From: Lagopus muta
Taxonomy: Eukaryota > Chordata > Aves > Galliformes > Phasianidae
Length of the DNA stretch: 64,000 nt
Direction of reading: 5' to 3'
NCBI RefSeq assembly: GCF_023343835.1
Contig: NC_064440.1
Span: 27,597,537-27,661,536 of the forward strand
Program-made: the position numbers and the translations under genes
Notes under the pieces: model-generated
What the model was told of the DNA's origin: nothing
Databases searched by the model: none
Seen by the model: only the letters and a program-made list of their open reading frames with translations
Shown: in pieces, positions 11,712 to 24,060 of the stretch
Layout of the letters: each line of letters opens with the position of its first letter
How positions within the stretch are numbered: the stretch's first letter is position 1

Positions 11712-12966
11712 GAGCTTTGAAGCTCTTTATGTTTATTTAACAGCTGGCTGTTATTTGATTATTTTTTTTTTAATATGCAGATGTTTGACAAAAAAGTGCC
11801 TTGTTTGAGATTTCTGCTTTGGAAACGCAGAAAGAAATGTGTGGGGGCTGCTTCGTGACTGTATTTTTAACCTTCACGCAGGAAAACTGTGAGGCAAATT
11901 TGCACTTCAAACTATAGCTGGAACCAAACCACCCACATACAGAGATAATAAAACATCAAAAGGCTTGCGAAATATGCTGGCACATGTATATATGTTTAAA
12001 AAGTGCACAGAATGAGCAAATCAGGAACACACAACTAAAGTTCTTTCCTAGCTGGAGTATTACTTACAGTAAACCAGGCACACAATTTCTGCTGTATTTA
12101 CCCCAAGATCAGTTGATCCAATATGGTAAAAATGAATGTTTTTTTTTTTTGTAATGTTCAGACTGCTGAACATAAGCATCGCTTCTCATAGGAACAGGAA
12201 TATTAAAAGATACAAATATTACCCACCTCATTAATTCTACTTGGCCTGAAAATTATTGTCTTTTGCTCTGGGGAATATATTAAAATCCTAAGTTCTGATA
12301 ATGCCTATCGCAAACACCAGTGCTGCACTGCTCACCATCTGAAGGCTCTGTCTGTCCTGCTGTGTCACACAGTTGCAAAGAAGTTGCACAGGACAGGCTG
12401 GCAGAGGGTCGCGCAGTGCAGAGAGCCCACGGTGCTGATACAGGCACTCCTACCCTGGCCAAACCCTGCTCAGGAGCTGGGTCTGCGCCTTGGAGTTCTC
12501 ATTTCAAGGCAGATCTGTTATCTGACAGGAAGCTGGAAATACCAGAGCTCACTAGATGGGCTTTTCTGTGGTGCAGGAACAAAGGTGCTGAGCATCTGTA
12601 GCCAGCATTTATAGCTATTTTTATATCAAAGCCTCCTTATCTACTTGGCAAGTGATTCAGGGATTTTCTCTCTCCCTTAGGTGCTCCTGCAATGTTTGCT
12701 GTAATCTCTCACATAGCCTCATTACACTTTTTGCACCACATTAATAAAAAATAAGGAAGTTGGGTTACATTAGTTCTCTTATCTCAGGCAGTTCTTTTCA
12801 GAACTCTCACCCAAGAAGTTAAATGCCCTCTCTCCACTCCTATTTTCTGCTTCCCTTTCCTATGAGTTTTCCTCCTCCACTCTGTGTTCTCTGAATCTGC
12901 TCTGTGACCAGCACCGACCTCCATCACACTTTTAAGAAAATGATGAAATAAGCTACTGCAAGATAT
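11712..12966. other. Unique sequence, no gene
   Basis: A T10 run lies near 11762 and a T12 run at 12139-12150. Open frames around 12280-12614 occur on both strands and carry no domain. Confidence 0.6.
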
Positions 12967-13014
12967 CATACATATATGCATACATAAGCATCTTCCTCGT
13001 ACGTATGCGTATAC
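12967..13014. repeat. Two alternating purine/pyrimidine tracts
   Basis: 12967-12986 (20 bp) and 12998-13014 (17 bp) alternate strictly between pyrimidine and purine. The second includes three CpGs and ends GTATAC. They look like a degenerate CATA/CGTA simple repeat with Z-DNA potential. Confidence 0.8.
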
Positions 13015-13837
13015 CGACACTTCTGCTCACTTTTAATCTTTCTCTTACAGTTACTTCTTTCTCCCTCCCCACCTTTTTGTGCAAGTGGCTTTGCTTTATC
13101 TGCCATAGCAGATGATGGGAGCTGTGACAGTCTCTCATTAGCACTTCTGCCGATATCTCCCAGCTGCAGTCAGCTCCATCCTGCTTCCTGCAAAGGCCAG
13201 CTCTGATGCTTCTTTTTGGCTCTGCCATTAAAAAATTATCTCCTATGCCATTGACTTCAAACGCACAAGGGACAGAGATAGGCAGAAGCTGTGATATTTG
13301 GATTTGGATTTTAAGTCCTACAGAGTTCAGGCTATCTTGGATCTGCCTGGTATAATGATAAAGGTTGTGAATAAAGCAGGAATTTAGGTAAATCTCATTT
13401 CTAATGTTCAGGAAGTTCAGAAGCATTTGGTTTGGCACCAGCTCCTTTTATGAGAAACAGCTTTATTTCCAGTTAACCCTTTCAGCTACTGATTAGTAAA
13501 TGTCTACCTTTGTAGCGGTATGGGGAACACTGCCGAGACCCATGAGAATCTTTTCTGAAATGTTAACATAGTGCCTTTTTGATCTCTAAAGGGAAAAAAT
13601 GCCTCCCTGTAATATACACCATCATTTCCACGTTCCTCATACACAATCTCAGAAACATGCTATCAAAGACGAAGAGTGACTTCACAGGTCCAAACCGTGT
13701 TTTTTGCATGCCTTGCACTGACATGTTTTGCTTCGCTTTAAGTCAGGAATCTCATACAGAGACATAGTATAATTTACACCAAACAAATTGAGTAAATCCC
13801 TATGTACTTACACCTACAGTGAAATCCTATCCTATAG
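13015..13837. other. Unique sequence, no gene
   Basis: Part of the longest open frame in the window (12953-13438, minus, 161 codons) lies here. It has no domain and its length fits chance. No repeat family was recognised. Confidence 0.55.
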
Positions 13838-14113
13838 ACTGTTGGTATGCAGCAGGCAGAAATGCCGTCAAGCAGCCTTTATCTCCATGCCCGCATCTAT
13901 GCAGGCCAATGGGTCATGAATGTCTCCTGAGCACAGGGGGCTCCCATGGAAGGGACCCATCTTGTGTGGCCACAGGGCAGTGGCAGCACTGTGCTGTGAA
14001 AGCCACTGTTTGCAAGCCAAAAAGCCTATATACACAATGCTGTGGACCCCACCAGCTGTACAAAAGGGCTGTCATGGAAGAGGAAAAGAACGACTTATCT
14101 CCCTCTTCCTTAG
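13838..14113 (+). other. Cys-rich open frame ending at a strong donor
   Basis: A candidate 3' splice site (TCCTATCCTATAG) ends at 13837 and a TTAG|GTAAGT donor follows 14113. Between them one frame is open for about 92 codons and contains roughly ten cysteines, including QWQHCAVKATVC. That Cys density suggests an extracellular domain. I do not recognise the family, and a second frame is also open over part of the block (13920-14117). The alternative reading is that only the splice junction at its end matters. Confidence 0.15.
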
Positions 14114-14119
14114 GTAAGT
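14094..14119 (+). other. Abutting 3' and 5' splice sites (possible recursive splice site)
   Basis: A long pyrimidine run leads straight into TTAG (ending 14113), followed at once by GTAAGT from 14114. This is the layout of a zero-length exon or ratchet point, known from very long introns of vertebrate neuronal genes. It applies only if a plus-strand transcript crosses this position. Confidence 0.3.
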
Positions 14120-17100
14120 CCTAATCCACAACCCCATGGGCATCATTGATGCCAGAAAACAAGGGGGAGAAAGACATCAGCTTTCAGCTTTTTCTCTTTC
14201 AGGTCTTTTTAGAAATTATTTCATTTTGCTAGAGCTCACACTGAAAAAAATCTCTCCTCTGTTGCTGATGATTTGGAATAGCCTCCAGCCTCCTGCAGTG
14301 AACTGTGTGTGATATGGCTTCGATCCACAATACATCTCCTATCTCACTTCAGTTCCTCTCCATTTTCTTTTAAACAGCAAGTCAATAATCACCATTCCTG
14401 GAAGGATTTTCTTTTATACGTACACTGAAAGAATGCTTATGACCAGGGACTTTAGGCGTGGAAGAGTGAAAACAGGGACACCATGTTTGTCTCCTTTTTT
14501 ATGAGTTCCGCAGGCACACGCTGCTGTGCAGGGTTGGCACGGCCTGACACTGGGCTCTATGCTGAGTTGGAAGGTGTGTGTCTTCTTGGGTATCTGGATG
14601 CAGAGAAAGAGGTGACAGGTGTACAAGATGACCAGGAAGATATCCAGCCTCTAATAAGACTTTTCTGATCTTTCTGCCCTACTTATACATTAAATCTACC
14701 CTCTGACCTTCACCTAGACACCGTCAGTGCAGACTGTACCTCCACTGCAATTTCAGTGCGTGCTGTAGGATGCATAAGCATGTAATCTCATTTAAATCCC
14801 TGCCAATTATCCATGTATAGATGCGACTGCTGTCTTGTATTATAACATAAAATTGTATTTATATCAAAACAGATAGGTAAGTTTTGTCCGAAGTGTCTTT
14901 GAAGGTGCTTAAATTGGTGTTTCAAGCACCAATTTGGCAAGTATTGGAAAGACCGCATGTTATGAGGATTCTGAAAGATGCATTAATTTATGGATGTGTG
15001 TATCTGAGTGTGCATAAAACCACATTACATAAACTTTGTTTTCCTTTTACTTCATAGGCTTACAAATTCCTTGCTATCCTGTTGGCCATCTTTGAGTGCC
15101 ATCCCTAGTAACACTGCATAAAGGTTCCTCTGTGGGGAGGGATGATAATAAGATGGGCCAGAGTTTTCCCCAGAGAATTTTAGATAGAGAATTTTTATTC
15201 TGTGTAGTTTCTCAACTAGGGACACAGGTTTAGTAAAAGCTCCATCTCTGGATAATGAAGTATTCAACCGCAAAGCTAAACATGGAGGAAGGATAGTCAG
15301 TGACTGCTATCTTTGGTGGTCATTTATATTTTATGCCATTGTTGATGCTTTTTAAAATTAGGTACACACGTTATGATAACATTCAAGTTATGTAAAGAAA
15401 ATAATAGGCTGACTTTGATCAAAGAATAACAACACTCCAAAGATTTCTCAAGGGTTAAAAACCCCTAAGCTTTCTGTGTACAAGAAGCTTTGCAAACAGT
15501 ATTTTCCACCGAAACATTCATCTCCCAGAGCTGATTGTTTGGAATGTTTATTGCTGTTTTCAAGATGCCTAGAAAAATCCTCATTCACCAAATGTAATTT
15601 TCTATTAAGAATGTTTTAGTTTATTTATGAATAAATCTCGGGACAGTTGATGAGGTGCCCACAGTCTATCTAAGACAATGAAAAATGAGGCGGAAGATAT
15701 TTGTATGTTTTATACAAAGCTGATTTTTGAAGCTCTTTGTATTCTGCTTTTCTGCTTTTCTTCTCTTTTATAGGTATGTTTAAGGAGTACCCCATATTCA
15801 GCTTCTGTATACATTTAAAACTGTATAGATAAGAGACAGCTTTAACTTTCAGCATTTACTTATCCCTTGTGTGATACACATAAGTCAGATTTCCATGTTC
15901 ATTAATTCTGATTACCCAATCATTTCCAATCAACTAGTGTGATCAAATAATTTCTGTAACATTATTTTAAGACATTGATCAGCATAATTTTGAACTCAGA
16001 AGTCATGCCCATTTCTGCAGCAACCTGTTAGATGAATGCTGAAGTAATTGGCTCCCTCCAAGATAAACCCCAAGACAAATCATATACACCAATAACATCA
16101 CGAGTCCCTGTCAAAAAGAACTGAAGACAGTCAGCCAAGTTGGTTCACTGCTAGACTCAGATAGTAAAATAAATACCATCACACAAATTGAAAAGTCCAC
16201 CTGAAACAGATTTCTAGAAGGCCCAACCTGGGATTTTAGCCTCCCAAAGGTTCAAGCACGTTTATCTTCACAAAAAAATAAAGAGTCTCAGACGTTGACT
16301 CATGCTCACAGCAGTCTTGTAGCTATTCCCTACTTCAGGGCAATCTTCTGAATGGCTTTGAGAAGCAATGCTCTGCAGGGTGGTGAACTCATGTTACTCA
16401 GCTTGAGAAAGAGATGCAACCTTCTCTGTCAGCCTGAGGAAACAAGTACAGATAAGAAAGGCTACAGGGAAGTGTCCTGGGCTCTGCTCATCGATCTTGG
16501 ACTGTCTATCAGATGGTGCCTGAAGCCAGCACACTTGCAAAAGGTATAAGAAGGAGTCACTGAAAGGTGTAAGGCATTCAGCTTTCAAAGGGTTGGGAAA
16601 AGGTGCTTTGTGTAACTTGCGAAGTTTCCAACTCCTTCTAACAATTGGGTCATGAAGTTTTAGAATCTTTTCTTTTAAATGTATCAGAGGAAGAGCAAAA
16701 ATATATCGTATACTGAAGTGAAGGACACGTCTCCAGATTCTTCATAGGCTAGGTATTGCTGTTATGCATGGTGAAGACTGCACTGTACTTTCATTTTTCT
16801 CATAAAATGAGCCTTCGGTGCTGAACAAACATATATCTTGAAAATGCTACATTTAGTTCAGTATAGCTGGACGTAGCATTGTCAGAAATACCATATACTG
16901 CACATACTGCACACTGTTGAAGAGGTTCTTCATTGAAACTGGCAGTCACTTTGGGAACCAGCTGCTGGCTGTAGGTAGATCATTTTCAAGTAGTTTAAAA
17001 AATCTAAAGGATAATTCCAGGTTTCTATAGCACAAGCCAACATAATTCCCCAAGTAGACTGAGAAAGAAAATTGCACAGGTTCTTAACACAGTGCTACCA

Positions 17101-18212
17101 GATGTGATACAATTTTTGTCTGTGATCAACTGTACTTGAGAATTAAAAGAAGTGCAATGCATTCTGAGTAGGGTGTTGTAATCATACACAGTATGTGAAA
17201 GAAAAAGAAAATATAGAATAAGTTCACTTGCAGTCTTCGGAAATAGTAAAACCTCACTGGTTTGCCTCTGCCTGTAAAGGGGCTCTATTCCAGCTGGCCA
17301 TCATAATAAAATACGTTGTATGTAATCAGGGGAAAGTTATCCCTGCATACTGAACAAATCCCTCTAAGCCTCTGTTTGATAGATACAGTTGTATTTATCT
17401 ACCTAAAGCGTTGTTCAGAGCCTCTGAAGTCTTTGTACGAAACTATGAAACTCGCAGTTGTAGAAAGCCAAAATACTATTACATATATAAAAATATATAT
17501 AAAAATAAAGCCTAACATCCCAAGTCCCTAGGCATTGTTAGCTGAGAGATCTTTACCCATATGAATGACATAGATATGATGTGAAAGCAACAGAGCTGGC
17601 AGAGTGTATAAACCACTGACTTCATGGTTTAAGAAGGATATAACCTATTAAAGTGTCATCTTCTATTCCAATCAGTTTAAAATGAAGGTTGAAGTGCTCT
17701 CCATCTATGAAGTAAGTCAGTGGTTACAGTATTGAGCGTTTCAAGTAAGAATAGGCTGTCTCTAATTCTGCATGTCACATGTTCCTCAGTCTTTGGTTCA
17801 ATAGTTGAAAATAAAGGATTTAGTGAATACAATGGTAGAAAATACACCAGTGCAACTATACACTGCCGATAACTATTTACCACACTGGATGTGCAGACAT
17901 CACTGGCTTTGCACAAGTGGTTTGAACAGAACTGTAACAATGTCTATTATATTGTGCCAAGAACCAGGGTTGGATTGAACAAGTGCTTTAGACTTAATAT
18001 CATTAGAAATATCAATAGTAAAAATCAATAGCAATTGCTGATGTCAGAAAGAGAGTAAAAGGAGAATACACAAACAAAAAAAGTATCATAAATTTGATTT
18101 TCCACTTAAGGACTTTGATCCAGTATTTGCCTTGAGCAGCACTTCTTTTTGTTGTTCTTTTGCACCCTGTCCTGGTGTGACACACCTAGGAATGCTGTTT
18201 GCATATATGTTA
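14120..18212. other. Unique AT-rich sequence with small inverted repeats
   Basis: An inverted repeat lies at 14904-14935 and a 9-bp perfect tandem duplication (ATACTGCAC) at about 16895-16912. An AT-alternating stretch lies near 17481-17505. No exon or transposon was recognised. The stretch around 15890-16110 is rich in TAAT/ATTA motifs. Confidence 0.55.
14904..14935. repeat. Overlapping inverted repeats (two exclusive hairpins)
   Basis: AAATTGGTG at 14911-14919 pairs perfectly with CACCAATTT at 14927-14935 around a 7-base loop. GGTGCTT at 14904-14910 pairs with AAGCACC at 14924-14930. The two stems share bases, so only one can form at a time. Confidence 0.8.
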
Positions 18213-18500
18213 TACAAGGGTTGCTCCAAAATTAATTCCTCCTGTTTAATTATGTTGGCCTATGTCGCCAGAGACAGATATTGGTGGTATGGCAGTAGAG
18301 GTTGAACCTTCCAATCATTGCATTATAGACAAGCCATGCCACAGATGGCAATGCAGATTTTCATAAGAACAGCATACAGGCTCTTGTTTTTTGCTAGCAA
18401 AAATGTATAGTTAATGGTGGTACCTACACTGAAAAATGTTGTTCTGTAACTGGGAATTTATTCTATCAAACAGTGTTACTGTGCTCTTTGTATCTGTTTT
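18213..18500 (+). mobile_element. Galluhop (mariner) remnant, internally deleted
   Basis: The left end begins TACAAGGGTTGCTCCAAAA, the terminal inverted repeat of the galliform mariner Galluhop, preceded by the TA expected of mariner targets. About 140 bases of 5' sequence follow, including GGTGGTATGGCAGTAGAGG. The sequence then jumps to the element's 3' non-coding part (about 18390-18500, with TGCTCTTTGTATCTGTT). The transposase gene is absent, so this is a non-autonomous deletion copy. The right terminal repeat is missing: a CR1 begins at 18501 exactly where it should continue. Recognition is from knowledge of the family, not an alignment. Confidence 0.85.
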
Positions 18501-18705
18501 CATAGAATCATAGAATTGTAAGGTTGGAAATGACCTACAAGATCATCTAGTCCAATTGTCCTCCCACTACCATTGCTACCACAAGCACTAAACCATATCT
18601 CGCAGCTCCTCATCCAGATGCTTCTTAAATGCTGCCAGGGACAGCGACTCCTTCACCTCCCTGGACAGCCATTCCAGTGCCTTGCCACTCTCTGAGAGAA
18701 AAAGA
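18501..18705 (-). mobile_element. CR1 LINE 3' end, truncated
   Basis: Starts with CATAGAATCATAGAATTGTA, the reverse complement of the CR1 tail. It continues through typical CR1 3' sequence (TGACCTACAAGATCATCTAG, GCTGCCAGGGACAGCGACTC) to about 18705. The element is 5'-truncated, as nearly all CR1 copies are. It abuts the Galluhop remnant, whose 3' end is not found on the far side. Confidence 0.93.
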
Positions 18706-18827
18706 TCTTGTCATTTTCAGGGAGCTGAAGGGCACGGTTCCTCAAAATGCTATACATGATGTTGAGTCTTGTGAGACAGATCACTGCCCTGGGTGGCAGA
18801 TAGTCCTCAGTTTGAAGACCTGCCAGC

Positions 18828-18882
18828 TGTCATGGTTTTGGCCTCTGTGCCAAAATCAAGAACTTTGAGTGGCTCAAAGTTC
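18828..18882. repeat. Two adjacent hairpins, possible LTR edge
   Basis: Hairpin 1 (18834-18857) has a 9-bp stem with one G:T pair and a 6-base loop. Hairpin 2 (18860-18882) has a perfect 10-bp stem GAACTTTGAG/CTCAAAGTTC and a 3-base loop. The block begins TGTCATGGTTTTGG, which resembles the 5' edge of some avian endogenous-retrovirus LTRs. No matching 3' edge, target duplication or internal viral gene was found, so that part is weak. Confidence 0.55.
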
Positions 18883-21800
18883 AAGAGTTGCCTTTTTCAT
18901 TTTTAAAAGCATCTGAAGAGTGTCCTAAAAATGCTCCAGCCCATGATAATTAACCCTCCTCCCAACTCTCACACACGGACTGTGAATTGTACAGCAGGAA
19001 AGATGAGTGCATTCCTTCGGTGAAAGGAATTCTGCCTGCTCCTCTTCTAATTCCGACACAAGAACATAAAAATACTAGTGGCTATCGCTACATAATGCCT
19101 ACATCTACCTCAATAAGTTCCTAAAACAAAATGCTGTTTAGTCTTGTTCTATTCCAGGATCAATTCCAGTGCATAAGACTGTCCTTGATGCACAAAAACA
19201 TATGCATCCATTTTAAAGTACTTAAATGGCTTTCAAGGAATGGGGACAAATGAGCTATATATTTTTTATTTTTTTTTATTAAGGTGTCAGGAGCAGAAGA
19301 GCTTCTTTTACTTCAGGAGACAGCTTTAGATAATCATTTAAAAACTGCCAGTGGGGGCTGCATTTACTGCCTGCTTTGATTAACTGTGAAACAGATAAGT
19401 CAGGGCAAGTGGTAGAGATTTTTAAAGCTCATTTTGTCTGAGACCTTATAAACCACCACTACTCTATTCCTACACCCCATGCATGAGAGAACAAGGAAGT
19501 CGGGGCTAAGCCACTCACAAAGAGCATTCACTCTGTTAAGACCCTTCCAGCTGGTTGATGCTGGAGGGGCTAGAGCCCTGTGTGGGCAGAAGTGCCAAGC
19601 TCGAGAGTTGGGGTCCTCTAAGCACAGTTTCTGCACAGTGCATGCAAGGATGGAAGGGCTTCTTCTCACTGAGGCATGTAGTTTCCCATTTGACTGCAGA
19701 TTTTAAGAAAGAAGTTGGGAAAATTATACACAAAGTGGACATACGATAATGAAAATCAACTGATAACATACATGTAGGTCAAAAGATGCTAGCAGGTCAC
19801 TACAATTGGAGACTTGCACCCTTCTGGTAGTTTCTATCTGAGCAGCTCTACCCGAAGATCCCATCTTTGCAATTCCACTCTGTCAGTTTAAAATAAAAGC
19901 ATAATGGATATAAACTTTCAGCCACTTTTTGCACAGACTTGCAATGCTTTGTTAGTGTTCTTTTATCCCAGGACTCTAATTTCACTCTCACACCGAAGAA
20001 GCATTGCATTAGAACCAAGAGAAGTAAGAAAGGACAGATGGGTAAGTGAATTTTTCCAATGTTCCCTTTTCACACCTATCCCAATCTTTATTCTGCTCAA
20101 TGGCAGCTTTAAAAAAGTGTATTTTTTTTTTAAAGTAGTTTTAAAAAGTTTTTAAAATGGTAGTTTTATTAGCTTTAAGGTAAAATTGTTTGGATATGGT
20201 CAAGGATAATGGTTACAGTGTATGCTGCTCCTTTTAGAAGCCCTGGGTGTTAGATGCCCCTTCTTCAGGAAGACATTCTTCTCCTATCTATTTTAGGAGC
20301 ACTCTGCCACTTGCTGATTCAAAACATGTTTTAGAGACCTCTGAGAGTCAAGTTTTTGGAAGTGTGAGAGCATTTCCAATAGCAGCTGAGAAGTTTTCTT
20401 TGCCCCCTATCATTACGTGTCAGACTACAGTGAGACGTTTGCCATCATTCCCACAAGTCAGCGGACAGCCCATGTGAGACACCACCCTGGCTTCTAGCAT
20501 GAGGCTCTGTCTTTAAAGCTTTTTAGGAAGAATTAATTCAAGCTGACACTGCTGGAATAGCAGACAGTTTAAAACTTATTTCAGGTTATTTGCCCTGCCA
20601 GGAGGTAGGCAGTTATTTATATGCAGATGTAGAAGATGGTTGCTCTGTATGTTTAATGAAATCCTGTTTATTTTATTCAACCCTAAATCAAATAAATCAG
20701 CTTTTTCTACCTTTTCAACTTGAAATGAGGTGACCTAAATCTGAAAGGAGTAAGTACTGCAAAATTTACTCCAATTAGGATAATTCACAAAAACTGTTAA
20801 GGAATTGTTTGTTTTAAAGATGTGGTTTCAGTAAATACTAATCCTATTGTTAAACAGCTTGTTTATTTAGAAAGATGTTTTGCTAGAAGTCACATGTTTG
20901 TAGATCTCTAAGACATAGTATCCTCAAACTGTAATATTATAATAGTTTAATGCTTTAGAAGAATAAATTAGGAACTACAGTACTGTATAATAAAAGTAGT
21001 CTTCATTTGCATGTGCTAATTAATTTCTACTTTATCCCATCAGCATTTGGGAGTAGTGGCCTTATTAGCTAGAATGAATTTGCTTATAGTCTGAAACTAA
21101 ACACTGAACAAACTCAGTGAAGGTCACCTTTTTTCCTTTCAATTATCAAGGTTAATTATAAAATTAATTAGGTCAATTTGTAACTTTGATTAGGAGAATT
21201 TACCTTCTTTTAGTTTTGAAATAGAATCTGGATCTACGGTGGAAGATTTTGCCTTCTGTACTCAGTTGGGCAGTTTTGCTGTGTCCTTAAACACATCTCC
21301 AGCTTTTCACTGCCCTGTGATGCTACATACTGAACTCACATTGCAGACTGTTTTTGTTATCGTAGTATCCTTTTCTCAGTGTAATTCAGTAACAAATTTT
21401 GTTTTTATAAAATAGGATAACAATTTAAGTGGAGATGTTAGAAGTTAAATGGCTTGTGTTCTTTTCATGTAGCTCTTGGATATAGTCACAACAATAAATG
21501 AGATCATTTATATCAGTCTTTGGCAGAATGCTACCTTTATTTCTGGTTATCTTGTCTGACATTGTTTTCCCATAGTTGTCCCAAAATTTGTTCCTTGGCT
21601 TCTATAAATGAAATGATAACTAGATGGGGATATATATTTTCTTATATTCTTCCGCCTCGCTCTAGTACATTCTCTAAGTATTGCTACAGCTGGATTCTAA
21701 AAAATGAATCCTCAGCATCATTGACATACACATGCTGAGCACAGACACTCTCCTCAAGAACTTGAGGTTTAGACATACATAGGTTAATTGGCAAATGTGA

Positions 21801-24060
21801 AAAGGGCTGGAAAATAAATAGTGATCAATTTAGTAGTGGGAAACAGAAATTTTAATTGATTTGCCCTCTGGGACAAAACTGTGCCTGGATTAAGAACTTA
21901 ATCTTAGTCTGAAATTCCCTACCTCAACAAGAAGAAAATCTTATTTCAGCTCTAATATGACCCTTTTCTGATTGAAAGGACTGAGAAAGCATTAGCAGTT
22001 AACTTCTACAACCTTCTGCCTTTTAGCAATTAACAGAGGAACTAGATCTGCAAGGCAGGGAAGGTTTTCTGGGTGGCAGCAATCATTTCTTTTTCCTTCC
22101 ATGGCCAAGGAGTTTGAGGCCTTGGTGATACTAACAAATCTCTGAAGTACTGTGTCTGTTTAAAAGTGAGAAATGAAAGTGCCAGGTCAAGTAGGCAAAG
22201 ATTGGTAGTGGTTTGCATCCAGATCGTAAATGGTAATTAAGCGGTTGGACTCCACTGGGTCTCTGAGAAGCATAACGGTATCCTGAAATAACTGCTTCTA
22301 AAGGAAATTTCTGGCTAGGCTCCATTTACTTTGATGATCCCACTCAGTTTCTCTGCCCACACAGTATTTCATTTCATTATTATTTCAGACATCTCTTCAT
22401 TTGTCCATATTTTCAAAACATTTTTTCTAACAGCAATACATCAGCTGGACAGGTGCTGAACATAATTATCTGCCTCTTCTGCATAGATGCAGCCTGCAGG
22501 GCCTGTCTGATGCTTTACTGCAGCCAACACTACCTCCCCCAAGAGCTGCATGGCACTTCTTGATGCAGTGCATACATGCTACCTCTCAGCTGGGCCTTTT
22601 ACAAGCCCGACTTACCCCTCCTGAATGGAAAACTACATCAGAGAACAGAAATGGACTCTTTTCTGCAAGCACAATGGAGTGTACCTAACCCTCCTGGCCA
22701 CCTGACTCACCGTCTACAAAGGCCCTGTCTGCCTGTACCTTGGAGAATAGCTTCTCTTGTTTAATGTGTCTTATTCCATAAAGGAGCACAATGGCTTTTT
22801 CTTCATTTTAGCCTGAGCGACAGGCAGCTAGTACGCTCATCAACCTCAATGAATTCAGTGCTCCTATATGAAGATCCATTTGACAGCAACTCTGAACCCT
22901 TTCAGCGTAACAAAAGTCACTGAAATATTTAAAAGTCTCCCTTAAGCAGGACATGCAGTCTAGGAGGGACCAACATTTCTTCTGGGCTGTTTTATTAATT
23001 GAAAATAAATCCAACTAAGTATAGCTGCTTTTTTTTTACCTTGAGATTATCAGGTAGAGACCTTCAGTTACCCTAAATACTCAATCAGCAGTTTTTATCC
23101 TTTAAAATACAGATTTTACACAAAAAATCCTGTAAGAATAAAAAAGTAAAGGTATAAACTGAGCTCTTAAGTTCCATTTTTTAATCTTTTTTCCTTATCC
23201 GCTTATCTGTCATATACAAAGATAGTTTTTTTCATTTTTTTCATTTCAGCTTTTCCCACTCAAATAATCATATTCCAAACAGTGTTTTGCTATTGAAAAG
23301 GCTGCTTTTCCTCTGTCTGCTAAGCATGCTCCTCCTCCTCATTTGCAGCTCTCATATCATAACTCTGAATTTGCACTCCTCCTGTGACTTCCTGCAGGTT
23401 TTCAACTTCAACACATTAAAATCCAGTGGCATCCTCCTTGCCTATTAGCCATTATTTCCTTTCAGTATTAGAAACAGAATGCAATCACATTCAAATACTT
23501 GCTACTTGTTACTACAACTGAGACGAAGACCAAAATATGTCAGTAAGTATTGCCTTATGTTTCATTGCCTGCTGCTATGGGTGGCAGTGAAATATAAAGA
23601 TTTTTTTTCTTTTGTAGGCAATAGTAAAAAATATAATGAATAGGAAAACACAGCAAACCAATTTGTTTGCTTGAAGTTTTGTTAGGGGGTATCTCAGATC
23701 TACCCGCCTTCAGACAGCAGCTAGGCAGCTACGGCCTGTTATTATCTGTATCTAAAGCTCAAGCAATCGCCAGGCGTCACCTTAAGGATTCCAGCTGAGG
23801 AGGCTACATGTTGCCTTGCTCCTAATTGTTCTTCTGACCTATTTGCTTTTGCTGCTAGAGATTAGGATACATCGGCACACCATGTAATTGTAGGACTCTG
23901 CACAGTGCGTGTCGTGAAAAAGTAGCTTACATTTTCTTATAAGAAGTGGAACTTGTTTAAGCATTTTCTCTCCCAGCTTGTCAGCTCCCTGCTGCTCTAG
24001 CTTAGCTCTCTGCCTTGCCTTGTTCTCAGATGAGTCCTGAAGGTCACTTGCCAAGCCATG
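18883..24060. other. Unique AT-rich sequence, no gene
   Basis: T-rich runs lie at 19261-19278 and near 20121. Open frames on both strands at 19400-19769 overlap one another, typical of chance. No transposon was recognised. A motif-dense block lies at 20990-21200 and is listed separately. Confidence 0.6.
20990..21200. promoter_or_regulatory. Candidate conserved non-coding element (homeobox/POU motifs)
   Basis: A perfect octamer ATTTGCAT (21005-21012) is followed four bases later by TAATTAAT (21017-21024). AGGTCA and further TTAATTA-type sites lie at 21120-21200. This density resembles developmental enhancers, but AT-rich DNA yields such motifs by chance and I cannot test conservation here. 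Confidence 0.2.

Noticed and set aside
12953..13438. Longest open frame (161 codons, minus strand)
   Set aside because: No domain, no coding-like composition or splice context. Frames of this length are expected by chance in 64 kb of AT-rich DNA read in six frames.
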